From contig JAGPNK010000010.1 in assembly GCA_020746835.1 (NCBI GenBank), forward strand, positions 1,116,001-1,180,000: a DNA stretch of 64,000 nucleotides. Reading direction: 5' to 3'. A program made the translations under genes and the position numbers. The notes below the pieces were generated by a model, which was given only the letters and a program-made list of their open reading frames with translations, did no database searches and had not been told where the DNA came from. Shown here one piece after another: positions 33,568 through 44,971 of the stretch. The stretch comes from Stachybotrys elegans. Taxonomy: Eukaryota; Ascomycota; Sordariomycetes; Hypocreales; Stachybotryaceae. The number at the start of each line of letters is the position of its first letter. Positions within the stretch are counted from its first letter, which is position 1.

Positions 33568-35073
33568 CTATACGTCTTCTCGACGACGAGCCTCGCCATG
33601 CTCCTCAAGAGTCGGCAACTCTGCCGGCTCGTCGACAGACTCGCGTGCTTCTTCGGGGTTCTGCGGGGCCGTCTCGTGGGAATGAAGCTTCATGTTGATG
33701 AACATGGCCCACAATCCCAGGTCGTAGAGGATGCGCAGGGTGCCGGCGACGACAAAGGCGACCCAGAAATAGTCGCTGCCGGCGAGCGCTCCCGTGAGCG
33801 TCGGCCCGATGGTGGAGGCCAGCGTGCGCATGGTGCTCGTGATGCCCATGACGGCAGTGCGCTCCTCGGGCTTGACGACGGCGGCGATGAAGGCGGCGCG
33901 GGGTGCCTGGTCCATGTTGTTGAGGCCGTGGCGGATGAAGAGCAGGATAATGGTCAGCACCACGCCGCTGGGGATGGGGAAGAGCAGGACGGCGGCCGAG
34001 GAGGGCAGGTGCGTAAAGACCATGGTGTTGACGAGGCCGATGTGGCGAGCCAGAGGACCGGCAAAGAGGGCCGAGATGGTGGCCAAGATGTGCGATGTAG
34101 AGATGATGTCGCCAAGCGTCGACTTGGCCATGTGGAACTTCCTGTCGAGGTAGTAGTTTGTAAGTGTGTGGGAGACCATGCCGTCGGCCAGGGAGTCAAA
34201 GGCCAGCAGGAACCAGAGCTTGTACATGATGGATCGTGTGGCCGACGACACAGACGAGAAGCGGCTCTTGGTTGCCTTTGGCTGAGCAGCAGCAGGGCGG
34301 TCGTCGTCGTCGTCGTCGTCGTCGTCGTCTTGTTCCTGGTCGTGAAGCAGGCCCTGGGCGGCTTCCGTTGCTGCGTCGGGGCTCGGCTTGGCAATCTCGC
34401 AGCGCGAGCTCATGCCAAAAGCAAAGAGCATGTTGGCGGCGCCCATGGCGATGTAGATCCAGAAGGCGGCGTGGTAGGCGGCGCGGAGATCCCAGGCGTC
34501 CCTGCTGCGCATGGCCTCGATGAAGCGGCCGGAGAACTCGGTGCCGGCGGCGGACCCGAGGCTCGAGTTGACGACGTACCAGGACAAGACGTCGGCGCGG
34601 GACTTTGGCGTGGTGAGGTGCGACAGCATCGACTCCTCGATGGCGCGAAAGGGCCCGACGTCGCTGCCGTTGGCGCTCACGACGCCGACGATGGCGGCGA
34701 GCAGCAGGATCCAGAAGTTCTCAAAGTAGTAGAAGACGGCGCCCGAGAGGACCATGAGCAACCCGCCCGCGAACAGGACGCGGCGGCGGCCGATGCTGTC
34801 GGCCATGAGGGTGATGACGAGGCCGAGGACGACGTCGCCCAGCAGCGTGAGCGTCATGAAGACGCCAATCTGCGGGTCCGTGAAGCCGAGCTCGGCGAAG
34901 AAGAGGGCGATGATGAGCGACACGGCGCCAAAGGCGAACATGCGGCTCGAGCGCGCCAGGATGACGAGCCAGGCGTCGCGCCCCGTGTCGAAGACGGACG
35001 ACATGCCCGACTCGTGGTACAGCCATGCGAGCGACTTGCCGGCCGAGGCCGAGTGCGCGCGTACAGAGGCCAT
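33568..35073 (-). CDS. MFS transporter of unknown substrate
   Basis: Single exon, 501 aa. Twelve predicted membrane helices split six and six by a cytosolic loop. The motif-A-like loop LMADSIGRRR sits between helices 2 and 3. The N-terminal half has VSANGSDVGPFRAIEESMLS, and the C-terminal half RHGLNNMDQAPRAAF. The central loop contains a run of ten aspartates coded by a (GTC)10 microsatellite on the plus strand. The C-terminal tail is acidic and proline-containing. It is clearly a major-facilitator carrier, but I cannot assign a drug, metabolite or ion substrate. Upstream is an A-rich, polypurine leader (35080-35115). Confidence 0.88.
   Translation of the reverse strand: MASVRAHSASAGKSLAWLYHESGMSSVFDTGRDAWLVILARSSRMFAFGAVSLIIALFFAELGFTDPQIGVFMTLTLLGDVVLGLVITLMADSIGRRRVLFAGGLLMVLSGAVFYYFENFWILLLAAIVGVVSANGSDVGPFRAIEESMLSHLTTPKSRADVLSWYVVNSSLGSAAGTEFSGRFIEAMRSRDAWDLRAAYHAAFWIYIAMGAANMLFAFGMSSRCEIAKPSPDAATEAAQGLLHDQEQDDDDDDDDDDRPAAAQPKATKSRFSSVSSATRSIMYKLWFLLAFDSLADGMVSHTLTNYYLDRKFHMAKSTLGDIISTSHILATISALFAGPLARHIGLVNTMVFTHLPSSAAVLLFPIPSGVVLTIILLFIRHGLNNMDQAPRAAFIAAVVKPEERTAVMGITSTMRTLASTIGPTLTGALAGSDYFWVAFVVAGTLRILYDLGLWAMFINMKLHSHETAPQNPEEARESVDEPAELPTLEEHGEARRREDV
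34300..34329 (+). repeat. (GTC)10 microsatellite, encodes Asp10 on minus strand
   Basis: Ten perfect GTC units lying inside the central cytosolic loop of the MFS gene. Length changes would keep the reading frame and only alter the acidic run. Confidence 0.95.
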
Positions 35074-35552
35074 GGTTGTAGATGAAGAAGGAAGAAGAAG
35101 AAAAAAAAAGCAAAAGAGAGAAAGGAAGAAGAAGGGTCGCTTCCTTCAGCGATGGCGGCACATCATGGAAGACTCGGCACGAATGGCACACAACCCACCA
35201 GGCAGCAGGCGCGGAAATAACGTGAAGAAACGGGGCAGGCAGCAAAAAATAAACGAATTATCAGTGAATGTGACGTGCCCTGGGGTAAACCGGGGCCCAG
35301 CGAACCCCGCGAATTGACGAGGAGTCAAGTCAAGCGCCGGTCGTCGCTTCGGAGTCGCTCCGTCTTTAGCCTCGGATCGCACAACTTGGCTCCGAGGACG
35401 GCGGCGCATGCGATAACCACACAATCATTGCTGCCGCTACTCGTTGTATGGAAGCCAGCCAAGTTAATGTATATAGACGTGACAACATTTCAACGTGGGT
35501 ATATAGTGACTGTAAAGGTCATTGCAATCCAAACCAACTCCAGGCACCAACC
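35074..35552. other. Intergenic, MFS promoter
   Basis: 480 bases with a purine-rich leader close to the MFS start and the 3' end of the rhodopsin-domain gene on the other side. No gene seen. Confidence 0.5.
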
Positions 35553-37034
35553 TCATTCTCCTGTTGAGGATCCTACATCGTCATGCTTGGCCCTCGAGAC
35601 GTGCACCGTCGTCTCGTTCTTCACCATGACGCCCCCTCTGCCCTCCACGTCGTACTCGGCCCTGTCTTCACAATCCTCTCGCTGTCGCGTAGACACAAAG
35701 GCACTGTGGCCCACGGCATTTATATTCTCCTCAATCTCCCCCGTCCAACTTCCTCCCTGCAGCGAGTCGTCCAACTGGAACGCGGAGGCAATGTTGCCGG
35801 CGCTGCTGCGCTTATCGTTGATGGTCGAGACCCTGACGGACCTCCTGCTTGAGAGGCCCCCCCGGCTGCCGTATCCGTGAGTCGAGGATCTTTTGGTTCG
35901 AGACGTGGGCGTGCGGCCGAGGATGAAGTTGAAGGCTGGCCGGAGCGTTGGAAGGCACGCTGCGGCGATTGCGGTTAGGGTCAGTCTGGATCGTGGTGCG
36001 GCAGGGCAGGGCGCGAGGCGACGTACCGGAGACGACGACGAGGTTGACCTCGGCCGTGGCCCAGATTATGATGCTGCCCATGCTCCATGCAAAGTCGTTG
36101 GACGCAGCGTCAAAGTGGACCGACTCGTGGATGATGACGGCGGCGGCAATGCAGATGCTAAGAGACAGCATTGTCAGCTCGAAAGAAAAAAAAAAGAGAC
36201 GGCCGCGAGCAAAAGGTGGCAACACTGACAATATCCCAAACATAAACATGATCATGACAGCAAGCTTCTGGAGCTTCGGGAGCTGGAGCTTTTGAATCTG
36301 AATCACTGGAAGCGTGAGGATGGCAACATCAATCACGATGTGGACCGTGAGCGTCCCGAAGAAGAACCTCGAGTCGTTGATGGCGCAGTGTCCTCCGGCC
36401 TCCACGTCCCAGAATGCCTCGACGGGGATGCAGTGCCAGATGCCCATAATCGTCTTGGTGGAATGTCAGCCACCGTCACAGCCCATACCAGTAGGTGACG
36501 TAGAAGGGTGCTTACCCGGACGATGATCCAGATAATGGCGCAGCCCATCAGGACTTTGATGGCAATCTTGATGTTGGTGACGCCAAACATGCGCCAGTAG
36601 AACATGAGGATTGACGTTTTTCCAAAGAAGAGCGCAAAGGCGTATAGCAGTTCGGCGATGAAAAGAAGGAGCCGGTTCATGTAGAGAGTCTCATCGAGTG
36701 GTCGCTCTGTAATGTCTTGATAATGTTTTCCGAGCCCGTAGCATATCCCTACATGGTGATGAGTGAAGAGGGTAATGCAAAGAAACCTCAAAACTTACAG
36801 AATGGCGTAAGAATCATCCAGGAAATGGCAATGACCTGCCGTCGCGTGAGAAGGAGTGCATGCTCGCAATAACAGACGCGCGCTTACATAGCCTGCCATG
36901 GCGAACCAGTCGTCCCACCATAGCTGGATCCCCGTGAGCCTGCGGCTGAGAAATCGAAGGCTGATGGCCGTGGTAGCGAGGACAAAGGTGATGATGAGGC
37001 AAGCCAGCAGATTGGGCTGATGAGAGTCCATCAT
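35553..37034 (-). CDS. Pth11-like GPCR / rhodopsin-domain integral membrane protein
   Basis: Six exons, 37034-36888, 36835-36799, 36748-36516, 36453-36230, 36157-36027 and 35959-35553, total 1179 nt (392 aa) with all phases consistent. Seven hydrophobic helices can be placed. Landmarks of the family are WWDDWFAMAGY after helix 1, YGLGKHYQDI in the loop after helix 2, the AFALFFGKTSILMFYWRMF helix, CIPVEAFWD, CAINDSRFFFG and the helix-6/7 region ending WATAEVNLVVVSACLPTLRP. The cytosolic tail is polar and Ser/Thr-rich. Relatives act as non-canonical GPCRs sensing surface or host cues, as PTH11 does in Magnaporthe, but most are uncharacterised. It lacks the N-terminal CFEM domain of some members. 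Confidence 0.9.
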
Positions 37035-38669
37035 AAGCAGCGCTCCCTGCTGGAGCTGCGACGTCGATTCTCAACACAGCGCAAAGAGGGAGAAAGAAAT
37101 AAAGAGATACTAGGGAGAGAAGAGGTATATTGAAAGGAGAAATGGTCTGGACTTTTGGGGAGCGAGCGCTAACCGTGGAGATATGTGCGGCCGCCCACTT
37201 CCTGCACAAATGTTGAGTTTAAGTTCTGCGCTCATCATCCTTAGGAAAGCCAAGCCGCGCAAGCAGCGCTTGGAAGCGTACTCATCAGGACCACGTCCAG
37301 CAGAGCTATTCAAGCTCATGATAGAACGATCGGCGTTCCCCTGAACTAGCTGTAGAGACCAGCTGCGGCAGGAAGAGGGACCGAACGGCGCGGGGCGTCA
37401 GAGTGCAAGGACGTCTGACTCATGGTGTAGTAGGGTTGGCACATGTACTTGGAGATAGATAAGATGCAACGAAAAGGCCATAGCTCCCAGTTGCTCAGGT
37501 CCGGGGCCTGAAAGTGCCAAGAACGGCTCGGAAACGTGGCGATGGAGAATGGTCTTGGTTGAAGGTGCCCTGCCATCCTCCTCGAGGCTTCCCAAAACAA
37601 GAACACCACAATGTGATTGCCCAAAGCTTCGAAACACTATCGCCGAGCCAGGCTTACCCCACGACATCAACACAGTGATCGGCGCCAGGGCACCTACCTA
37701 CCTATTCAGTCGTCGCAGCCTAACTGCGGTAAGCGTATTTTAGTGAGCTGGAACGATGCTGGGGTATGATTAGCGTGAGAAGCTCAGATGGGGTCCGGCG
37801 AATGAAGGCTCATTATCGACGCCTTGTCGCTTTGTAGAACGGCGATTCTTGTCATGTCATGAAGAAACCTGCTGTAATAACAGAGCCGGAACAAGGCCAG
37901 GAGTAAATCGAAGCGCGCTGTTACGGCTGCTGTAAAGGAACACTATGCGCATCTATATCCTCCATTACGGAATATCGGTGTCATGGAGCCTCATAATCTT
38001 ATCTCTCGGTTTGCTTCCGTGGTTCTGGGCCATTGACAACCCCCCGAGGCGGGCTGGGTGAGTAGTTTGAGGCTTTGGCGACCGTTACATCTCCAGATCT
38101 CCGTGGTCTAAAAACTGGCCTTTGACGGCTGGAAGGACGGGGCGGGTACTCATGAAATTCTAAGATTTCGAGTGATTCCTCTGTACCTGATGCAAGTAAA
38201 TCCAAGTCCAACTCTAGAAGGAAAGGAGTCGCATCTCAGCCCGCGATCTTGCAGGTCTGCCAGTCGAGGATTCACTGTACTTTGGTTGAATGTATGTCAA
38301 GTAGGGCTTAGGGAAATATGGTGCCTTGTACCAACCTGGATGCCGATGGTACCGGGATGTTCTTCTCGCTCTTAAGATACCTCTGCGGGACAGCTAGAAT
38401 CTCCGGTATAAAACTATTGGCATTGTTTGGTTCCGAGCGTGTGGCAGTGTGCCCATACCGTCCTTGCACGACCAATACCTGTGGATGAAAAAGAGCCGAA
38501 GGGAAGTGACCAGCCGAAGGTTAGCATAGTCTATCGAATAGAAAACATGATCTTGAATTACTCGAGGCGCGGCCCCTTCCGATTCATTTGCGTGTTCTAC
38601 CGCTGTACAATGGAGATGCTCCAGATAACATTAGGCGTAGGGAAATCCCACATATTTGCCATGACAGTG
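37035..38669. other. Intergenic, 1.6 kb
   Basis: Receptor promoter and the histidine-kinase 3' flank. I looked in all frames and see only short, overlapping frames without domains. Confidence 0.5.
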
Positions 38670-41600
38670 TCACAGTTCAGCTTTCGTCTCTTCGTTTTTG
38701 CCCAATATCTCTGCGAGCTCCTTTAGGCGTACCGGCTTCGTCATATACAGGTCGATGCCGCTCGCAAACGCCTCCTCCTGAGCACTCGCTGAGGCAATTC
38801 CTGTGAGCGCAATGATCCTGGTTGAAGCAAGCTGGTTCGTCTGCTCGAACTCTCGGATTCGGCGCGACGCCTCCAGTCCGTCCATGACAGGCATTGAGAG
38901 ATCCATGAGAATGCCAGTGTAGGATTGCGGATTCTCCATGTATAAATTCACAGCTTCTAGGCCGTTGGCTGCTGTGGACCACAGTCGTTTCGACCTTTCC
39001 ATGAATGCAACAAGGATCTATCCGAGGCTTTAGCACTTCGCTGCAGTGTACATGGTATCAGAGAGGTGTTACCTTTATGTTAATCTTGTTGTCATCCACT
39101 AGAAGATACTTTTTAGGGGTCTCCTTGGGCATTTCACCGATAGGATATGGAGTGCCCGGCGCCCTCGCTGATCCCAACGGCCCTGTCAAGTTCAAGTTCG
39201 CTGCTTGGAAAGCGATATCGAAAGGCGAAGCGTCCACTGGATCTGGCTTGCCGACGGTGGAGCTCTGAGAAAACGGGGAAGGAATGGCCGAGGGAACCGA
39301 TACTTGATCTGCCATTGAGTCCGGCCCTTCCAACATGGCTTCCGCATTGCACACGTCTTTGTAGCGCTCGAGAGCGAGAATCATGGCTTTTGCCACCTTT
39401 CGGGGCCCGGCACTGTGAACGCAGCTGGTCAGACCGGGTTGGCTAGGTGATGGCGGCGCATGCTTACGGTTGAGAGATAAACTCGAGAATATCTGTTTTG
39501 TCAGACTGTTGGTAGAGTTGAGATAGACGATGGGCAGCAGAGGCGCTGCGGCAAATCACAATGATTGGAGGTGGTTTACCGGGATTTTTGTCGACTGCTT
39601 CCATCAAGCCTGCCAGGGTATAGTCGTTGCAAAGAAGCAGATCAGGTCTAATGTCGGCTGTGTCTGGGGGCACAATCTCCAGCTTAAGCCAGTCCTCACA
39701 GAGCTGGTGCATGACGGATAACTCGGTAAAGGGGACAGACACCGACGTGCTGGGCTTGACTTCGTAGCGCATGCCGTGCAGGGAGACTCTGAGGCCTTCC
39801 AAGGCTGTCAGTTGCTGTTGAAAGGTCGGGTTATCCACGAAGCCTGGTGTCACTGTCTGTGTGAAGGGCAGTCTTAGTCGCACCACAGTGCCTGAAGCTT
39901 GGCAGCTTTCAACATCCACGGAGCCTCCGAGCAGTTCAACAATCTGCCGCACCAAGCTGAGTCCCAGCCCCGCTCCAGAGTCCAGCGCATTTTCCTGCTG
40001 GAAAGGTCTGAACAGGTCGTATTGCAAGAACCTGGCCCCGATGCCTCTTCCAGTGTCGGAAATACTCATCTTGAGATAGCTCCCCGTCTCTGAGTGCTCC
40101 TGTTCTAGGCGAACGAGCACCGAGCCCTCCGTAGTGAACTTGAGCGCGTTCCCCAGTACGTTCATGATGACTCGGCGCAATGCTCCCGAGTTGCCGTGTC
40201 CGAGCCAAGATGTGTTGGCACTCAGGTCGAGGAATAGTGATACATTATTGCCACCGTTGTCAATGTAGCCGTGAAGCATGTCACCTATGCCGCCCGAGAG
40301 ATGCAGCAGCGGCGGGGCGGCCGCCTTTGGTGTTCCTGATTGGTTGGTTGATGACTGGTGGTCTTGACTTGACGCAAGGAAGTGATGTCCAGCAAAGACA
40401 CTCTCAACCGTCTCCTCTACGAGTGCATCCAGCTGTACGGTTGTAGTTGCCTCGACTAGCTGTGATTGCATCTTGGTGCTGTTCTTGGGAAATGGAGTAG
40501 AACCGCCTAGAAGCCATGCCTGCTGCTGGGTAGACTTGACCATGCTATTTATCTTGGTGTGCTCGAGCAGATGATTGATGACATCCAGGAGAGTCCGCCC
40601 GCAGCTCTCTATAGACTGCAGCACGTCTCCTTGGAAAGCCGTCAGGATCGTATCGTGGAGTAGCTCGGCTGATGTCACGATGCCATGCAGCGGCGACCGT
40701 AACTCATGGCTGAGGGATTCTAGGAGATCATTCTTGGACATCTCACCAAGAGAGGCATGTATCCTGACCACTTCCGACATGATTGTACCGCCAAAGGCGC
40801 GCAGAAACTGCATGTCGTCCTTGACAATGGGTAGCCTAGCCGACGTCTCGCTCCACACGAACCCGCCAGCAGTGCATCGGCCTGTGCTGGGGTCCCAGAG
40901 GGGAATGAAGATGATGTAGCGGGCTCCGGGAAAACAGGATGAGATGCTGGCTGACTCTTCAGAGGCATCCACAACATCGCAATCCATAACCCGAGCGTGC
41001 GATGTATGGTCTCCAAGGTGAGACTGCAATGCTGATAGAGTGGGGGACGCGTTTGCCGTGTCCTGTGCTAGCTGCACAGGATCTTGCTGGTTGGATTCGA
41101 GGTTGAAAATGACACCATTGGGATTCTGGCTGAGGAGGCGTTGGAATGTTGCCTCTGGAACTGCAATTTGTGTCGGGTCGTCGCTTAGGTGCTGGTCCAG
41201 CGAGGAACAGCCTAGGACCTTACAGGCAACCCCAACAGAGCCCGTTGAGGAGTCGATAAAAGCATCTTGCGCGGCTGTGCCTTGCACAGACGGGCTGGCA
41301 ACGTCCGGGTCAGTCACGACAAGTCCCCCGAAAGCCGTGACATTGGCATCTAGGAAGACAACACCGCGAACTTGGAGAGATTCACGAATGATGCTAGCCG
41401 CCTTGCAGAAAACATCCGTGATTCCAGCCTGAGTACGCGTTGGGATACTTTTGGAGGGGGACGGGTCGGCATCTTCTTTCGCCGGCGTGTGGTTTGTAGC
41501 GGTGTTGTCGGGACCGGGAGACGGAGGGACAGCCGAGCCGGGTGGCGATGGTGGTGCTGAGGGCATGGATGTAGGTGTCGCGGGTCGAACGGGTGACGAT

Positions 41601-42292
41601 GGTTGATTGAGAGTTTGGGCATGTCGAGATTCCATGCTGGGTTTGATATCAGGCTGGTCGGGGCCATAGGTAGGAGACTTTGTACCCGATGTGTTTGCCA
41701 TGGTCTCTACAAAACTACTCAGGCCACCCAGCATGGTCTTGTAACGTGTCGACCGATCTTGCGCAAGCTTGAGCTTGATATGGTCCATAACGGCGCGGGA
41801 AAGTTGGCGCATGACTTCGAGTTCATGGTGGGCGAGGGCCGGTCGCGGTGTTCCTCCAAAGACACAAAGAACGCCAATGGCGATGCCGCTGGGAGAACAA
41901 ATAGGGACGCCTGCGTAGAAGCGGTGGTAGGGAGCCTCTCTGACGAGGGTGTGATGGCTGAAGCGCGGGTCAAGCTCGAGGTCTGGGATGACGAGGACGG
42001 GCAGGCCGTCGAGTGTCTGGTCGAGGGACAGAACATGATGGCAGATGCCGGAGCGACGGGGCACGCAACTGCCCCCGAGCCAGCCAGCAGGGTGCCCGGC
42101 GTCTGGCGACAAGGAAGAGGTGGTGGTGGACTCGGCCAGAACAAACTGCCGGTCGCGATCGAAGAGGGAGATGAAGCAGCTCGCGGCACTGGTCCTGAGG
42201 GCTGCGAGCTGTGCGAACGCGGTGAAGGCCACATCGGATGACCACGAGGCCGGGATCGAGGGGCTGTCCGGGTCAAGCTGATGCGGCAGCAT
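38670..42292 (-). CDS. Hybrid histidine kinase with GAF domain and receiver
   Basis: Exons 42292-39468, 39412-39073 and 39017-38670, total 3513 nt (1170 aa). The start chosen (MLPHQLDPD) precedes the conserved DVAFTAFAQLAALR segment; the frame stays open 146 codons further upstream, so an earlier start is possible. An N-terminal GAF-like domain (CFISLFDRDRQFVLAES ... FYAGVPICSPSGIAIGVLCVFG) is followed by a disordered linker, a second sensor-like region, the H-box SHELRSPLHG with phospho-acceptor His529, and an HATPase with NVLGNALKFT, DTGRGIG and AGLGLSLVRQI boxes. The C-terminal receiver holds LLVDDNKIN and the phospho-acceptor Asp1094 in LMDLSMPVMDG, and a conserved KP. It signals through Ypd1 and response regulators. 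Confidence 0.93.
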
Positions 42293-43487
42293 GTCAGCCC
42301 TCAAAGAAGTGGCGACGGCTGCCGATCTGGAGAGGTTGACAGGATTAGGAGAAATAGGGCAAAAGGTGAGGCAGGAGGGACAAACAGAGCAGACGCACAC
42401 ACACTGGATGAGCGCAATGGAATGCCTCCCTCTCACGGGCGGGCTCATAAGTGCTAGCCATGGCTGCGATGCGGCAGAGGCGCGTCCGATGGCCAGGGCC
42501 AATGCAGAAACAGGAATCGAGAAGGCAATTGGACGGACGAAGCAGGGTGGGGAATGAGTGGCGAGAATTCGAAGGGCCTGGGCCTGGACTCTCTGAATTT
42601 GACTGCCAGCGGCCAAAGGTGAGTCTGCACAGCCTCCTCCCTCCTCCCCCGGCACGGCACGGCACGGCACGGTGAATGTGGCTGGTGACAACGAGGTTAA
42701 CGGACGCAAAGATATCAGGTAGGTATGCACTTACCTGTCTGCGTGTGGTGGTGTGGGAGGGAGCCATCTATGATACATTAATTGCTACTACCTGCTGTAC
42801 CTACATACAGGTACCTCGGTTAGTAGTAGGAGCCTCGCCTGTGATAGCTGTACGCTGGAAGTGCTTAGTAATTAACATCAAAGGATGCGCACAAGACAAG
42901 CATCTCGGCTACCTATCTTGCGAGGAAGCAGGATGGGAAAGGCCAATCTTGATACGGAGTAGGGGGAGTACGGAGTAGATGAGGGAATGTTGATGCGTTT
43001 GTCCACACCAATAGTCCACACGGGGGCCTGGACGGTGCCGATCTGGTGACCAGACGGGGATTTCATGTGGAGCCATCCAGCCGTTTGAACCCTTGGACCC
43101 TGAATTTTGACTCTGGACAGGCTTGACAGGCTTGGCTCGGGGCGCCTTAGGTGCCGACCTAAGCAATAAGCTCTCATTTGTCCCGGATCATTCTGTCCGC
43201 TCCCAGCGCTGGGATGACAGGAGTCCTGTGGCAAAGCGTCATACGTGGGTCATCGCAATTTTTGGTTTTCCGCACCCTAGAAAACATGGGATTTTTGAGA
43301 TCCCCTGCCCCTCCTTTCCCCAAACCTTGTGCTCGCTGGTCCCATATCCTCACATCCCCTCATCACGCCGGCTTCACATCGATTCGCGTGCGTCTTGTCC
43401 GCCATTGCATTTCCATCATCCATCACCCGTCACCCATCACCATCATCCATCAGTCCATCCTCGTGCCCTTTCCTGCTCTGCTGCATC
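42293..43487. promoter_or_regulatory. Divergent region between histidine kinase and GATA factor
   Basis: 1.2 kb between two starts facing away from each other. It includes the (GGCAC)4 repeat at 42651-42670, a GTAGGTA-rich stretch (42715-42830) and a pyrimidine-rich leader with CATCA/TCATC runs (43410-43460) before the GATA gene. The open frame that extends upstream of the kinase may be 5' UTR. Confidence 0.5.
42651..42670 (+). repeat. (GGCAC)4 pentanucleotide repeat
   Basis: Four perfect GGCAC units followed by GG. In the 5' flank of the histidine kinase, possibly transcribed. Confidence 0.9.
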
Positions 43488-44152
43488 ATGTCCTCCAACC
43501 CTCCTCAGCTCCAACGGCCCAACTTCTTCCTACCCCCCCATCCCAACGCCCTTCCCACGACCCTTCCAGATCGGCATCCTGCCGTCAAGCATTTTGAGCT
43601 CCCCGATGTGGTCCATACCGTGAGTCGACACCCATCCCTCCATTCGAGCTACCAGCCACGGTGTCCGGGCGCTGACACCTCCAAGATGAAGCAAGACACC
43701 ACAATGCTCTGCAAATATACGGGCAAGCTCTGTTCGTTGGGTCAAGGCCCGGCCACCAAAACGGACCTGGTCGCCGTCGCTAAACTTGCCGAGAAAATCG
43801 CCAGTGGCCTTGAAAAGGTGTTTGAATTTACACGATTCGAAAGCAATCGGCACTTTAGCCAGTCCAAGCAGGCCGAATCACTCAAGTCGAGATGCAGCCG
43901 TCATACCAATTGTCAGGTATGATATCATGCTCGCCCCAGGCCGCTCGTTTGTTTGCTAACCACACCGTGCCACAGCGAGCCAAGCTGGCCAAGCGTTGCT
44001 ACCTCTGCGGAACAACCGATACTCCCCGCTGGCGCAATGGCTTTCATCATCATCAAACCCTCTGCAACGTCTGTGGGCTTTTGGAGACGAAGAGAAAAAC
44101 ACGTTTGGGGAGGCAGAGGCACGCCTCCTTGTCCAGAAGCATACTTTCCTGA
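43488..44152 (+). CDS. Small GATA-type zinc-finger protein
   Basis: Exons 43488-43916 and 43976-44152 give 201 aa; the intron has a TGCTAAC branch and CACAG acceptor, and phase 0 is kept. The N-terminus is proline-rich, followed by a helical, lysine-rich middle (DLVAVAKLAEKIASGLEKVFEF). The single finger is at the C-terminus: CYLCGTTDTPRWRNG ... LCNVCGL, spacing C-x2-C-x18-C-x2-C, with a short basic tail (ETKRKTR). The usual NACGL is NVCGL here. It is likely a DNA-binding regulator in the nucleus; the finger type resembles fungal x18 GATA factors (nitrogen, light or development). The gene is divergent from the hybrid histidine kinase, so co-regulation is possible but unproven. Confidence 0.85.
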
Positions 44153-44971
44153 TTTCACCTACCTACAAGTTGACATCATTTGCCTGGGCAAGAGAGGACA
44201 AGGCTTTGTACAAAATGGAAACGCGCCAATGACGATACACGAGGCTCTGTAAACGAGACGAGCAAGGAAGGACCACTGGCGTTCAGGATTTTTTCCGGGA
44301 GGAGCGAATTGAGATTAAACAGCGTATACAGGTACTCAATTCTATCATCATTCGTCTGCTTGGGCCCGTTCCGTGGGTGGTAAATGTCGCGATGACTCTG
44401 CTTTGATCAACGCCTGTTGTCTCTTCCCTCCAACCGATCATTCTGCTTTATTCCCGTCGTTTCCTTGCCACAAGTCATCATTAGCGCACAATGATAGAAG
44501 GCCGATACCCAGCAGTCACCATGGTGTGAGAATGAGACCATGGGGTTGTTGAGCTCGCTACCTGCTAAGTCATACCACACCTACGTACATGTTACCTCTT
44601 GACCCATCTTGATCCATCTGCGAGGGGCGATCCGCTGCTCACTTCCATACTGAGCTGCCGAACCAGTCTCCACTGGTGCTCTCCTACCAAGGTTAGACTT
44701 GGTATTCTATTCTTGGCATTGACATTCCAAGGCATACATTCTCCAGTCGACTATCTTATATAAACATTGACATTCAAAAAGGCAAGTAGCTACGTATTAG
44801 TGACGTTGACAAGGATAGAGGGCCAAGAAAGCCCATAAGTAGCTGGGCGGGGACCCTGGCATTCCGCCACGCCATAGTTCATACTTGCGACTATTTCCCA
44901 TCCAATTTCCCCTCTCATCGCCTACTATTCGACGACTACTTGAACATTCTACAAACCTCTAATAGGCCAAG
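44153..44971. other. Intergenic upstream of hypothetical gene
   Basis: About 0.8 kb with no credible gene. It precedes a single-exon hypothetical gene and includes a TTATATAAA element at about 44756-44764, some 210 bases upstream of the ATG. Confidence 0.45.

Noticed and set aside
33598..35085. 495-codon open frame on the plus strand
   Set aside because: It lies exactly opposite the MFS transporter; the translation is Gly/Glu/Val-rich and has no domain. It results from GC-rich third positions on the other strand.
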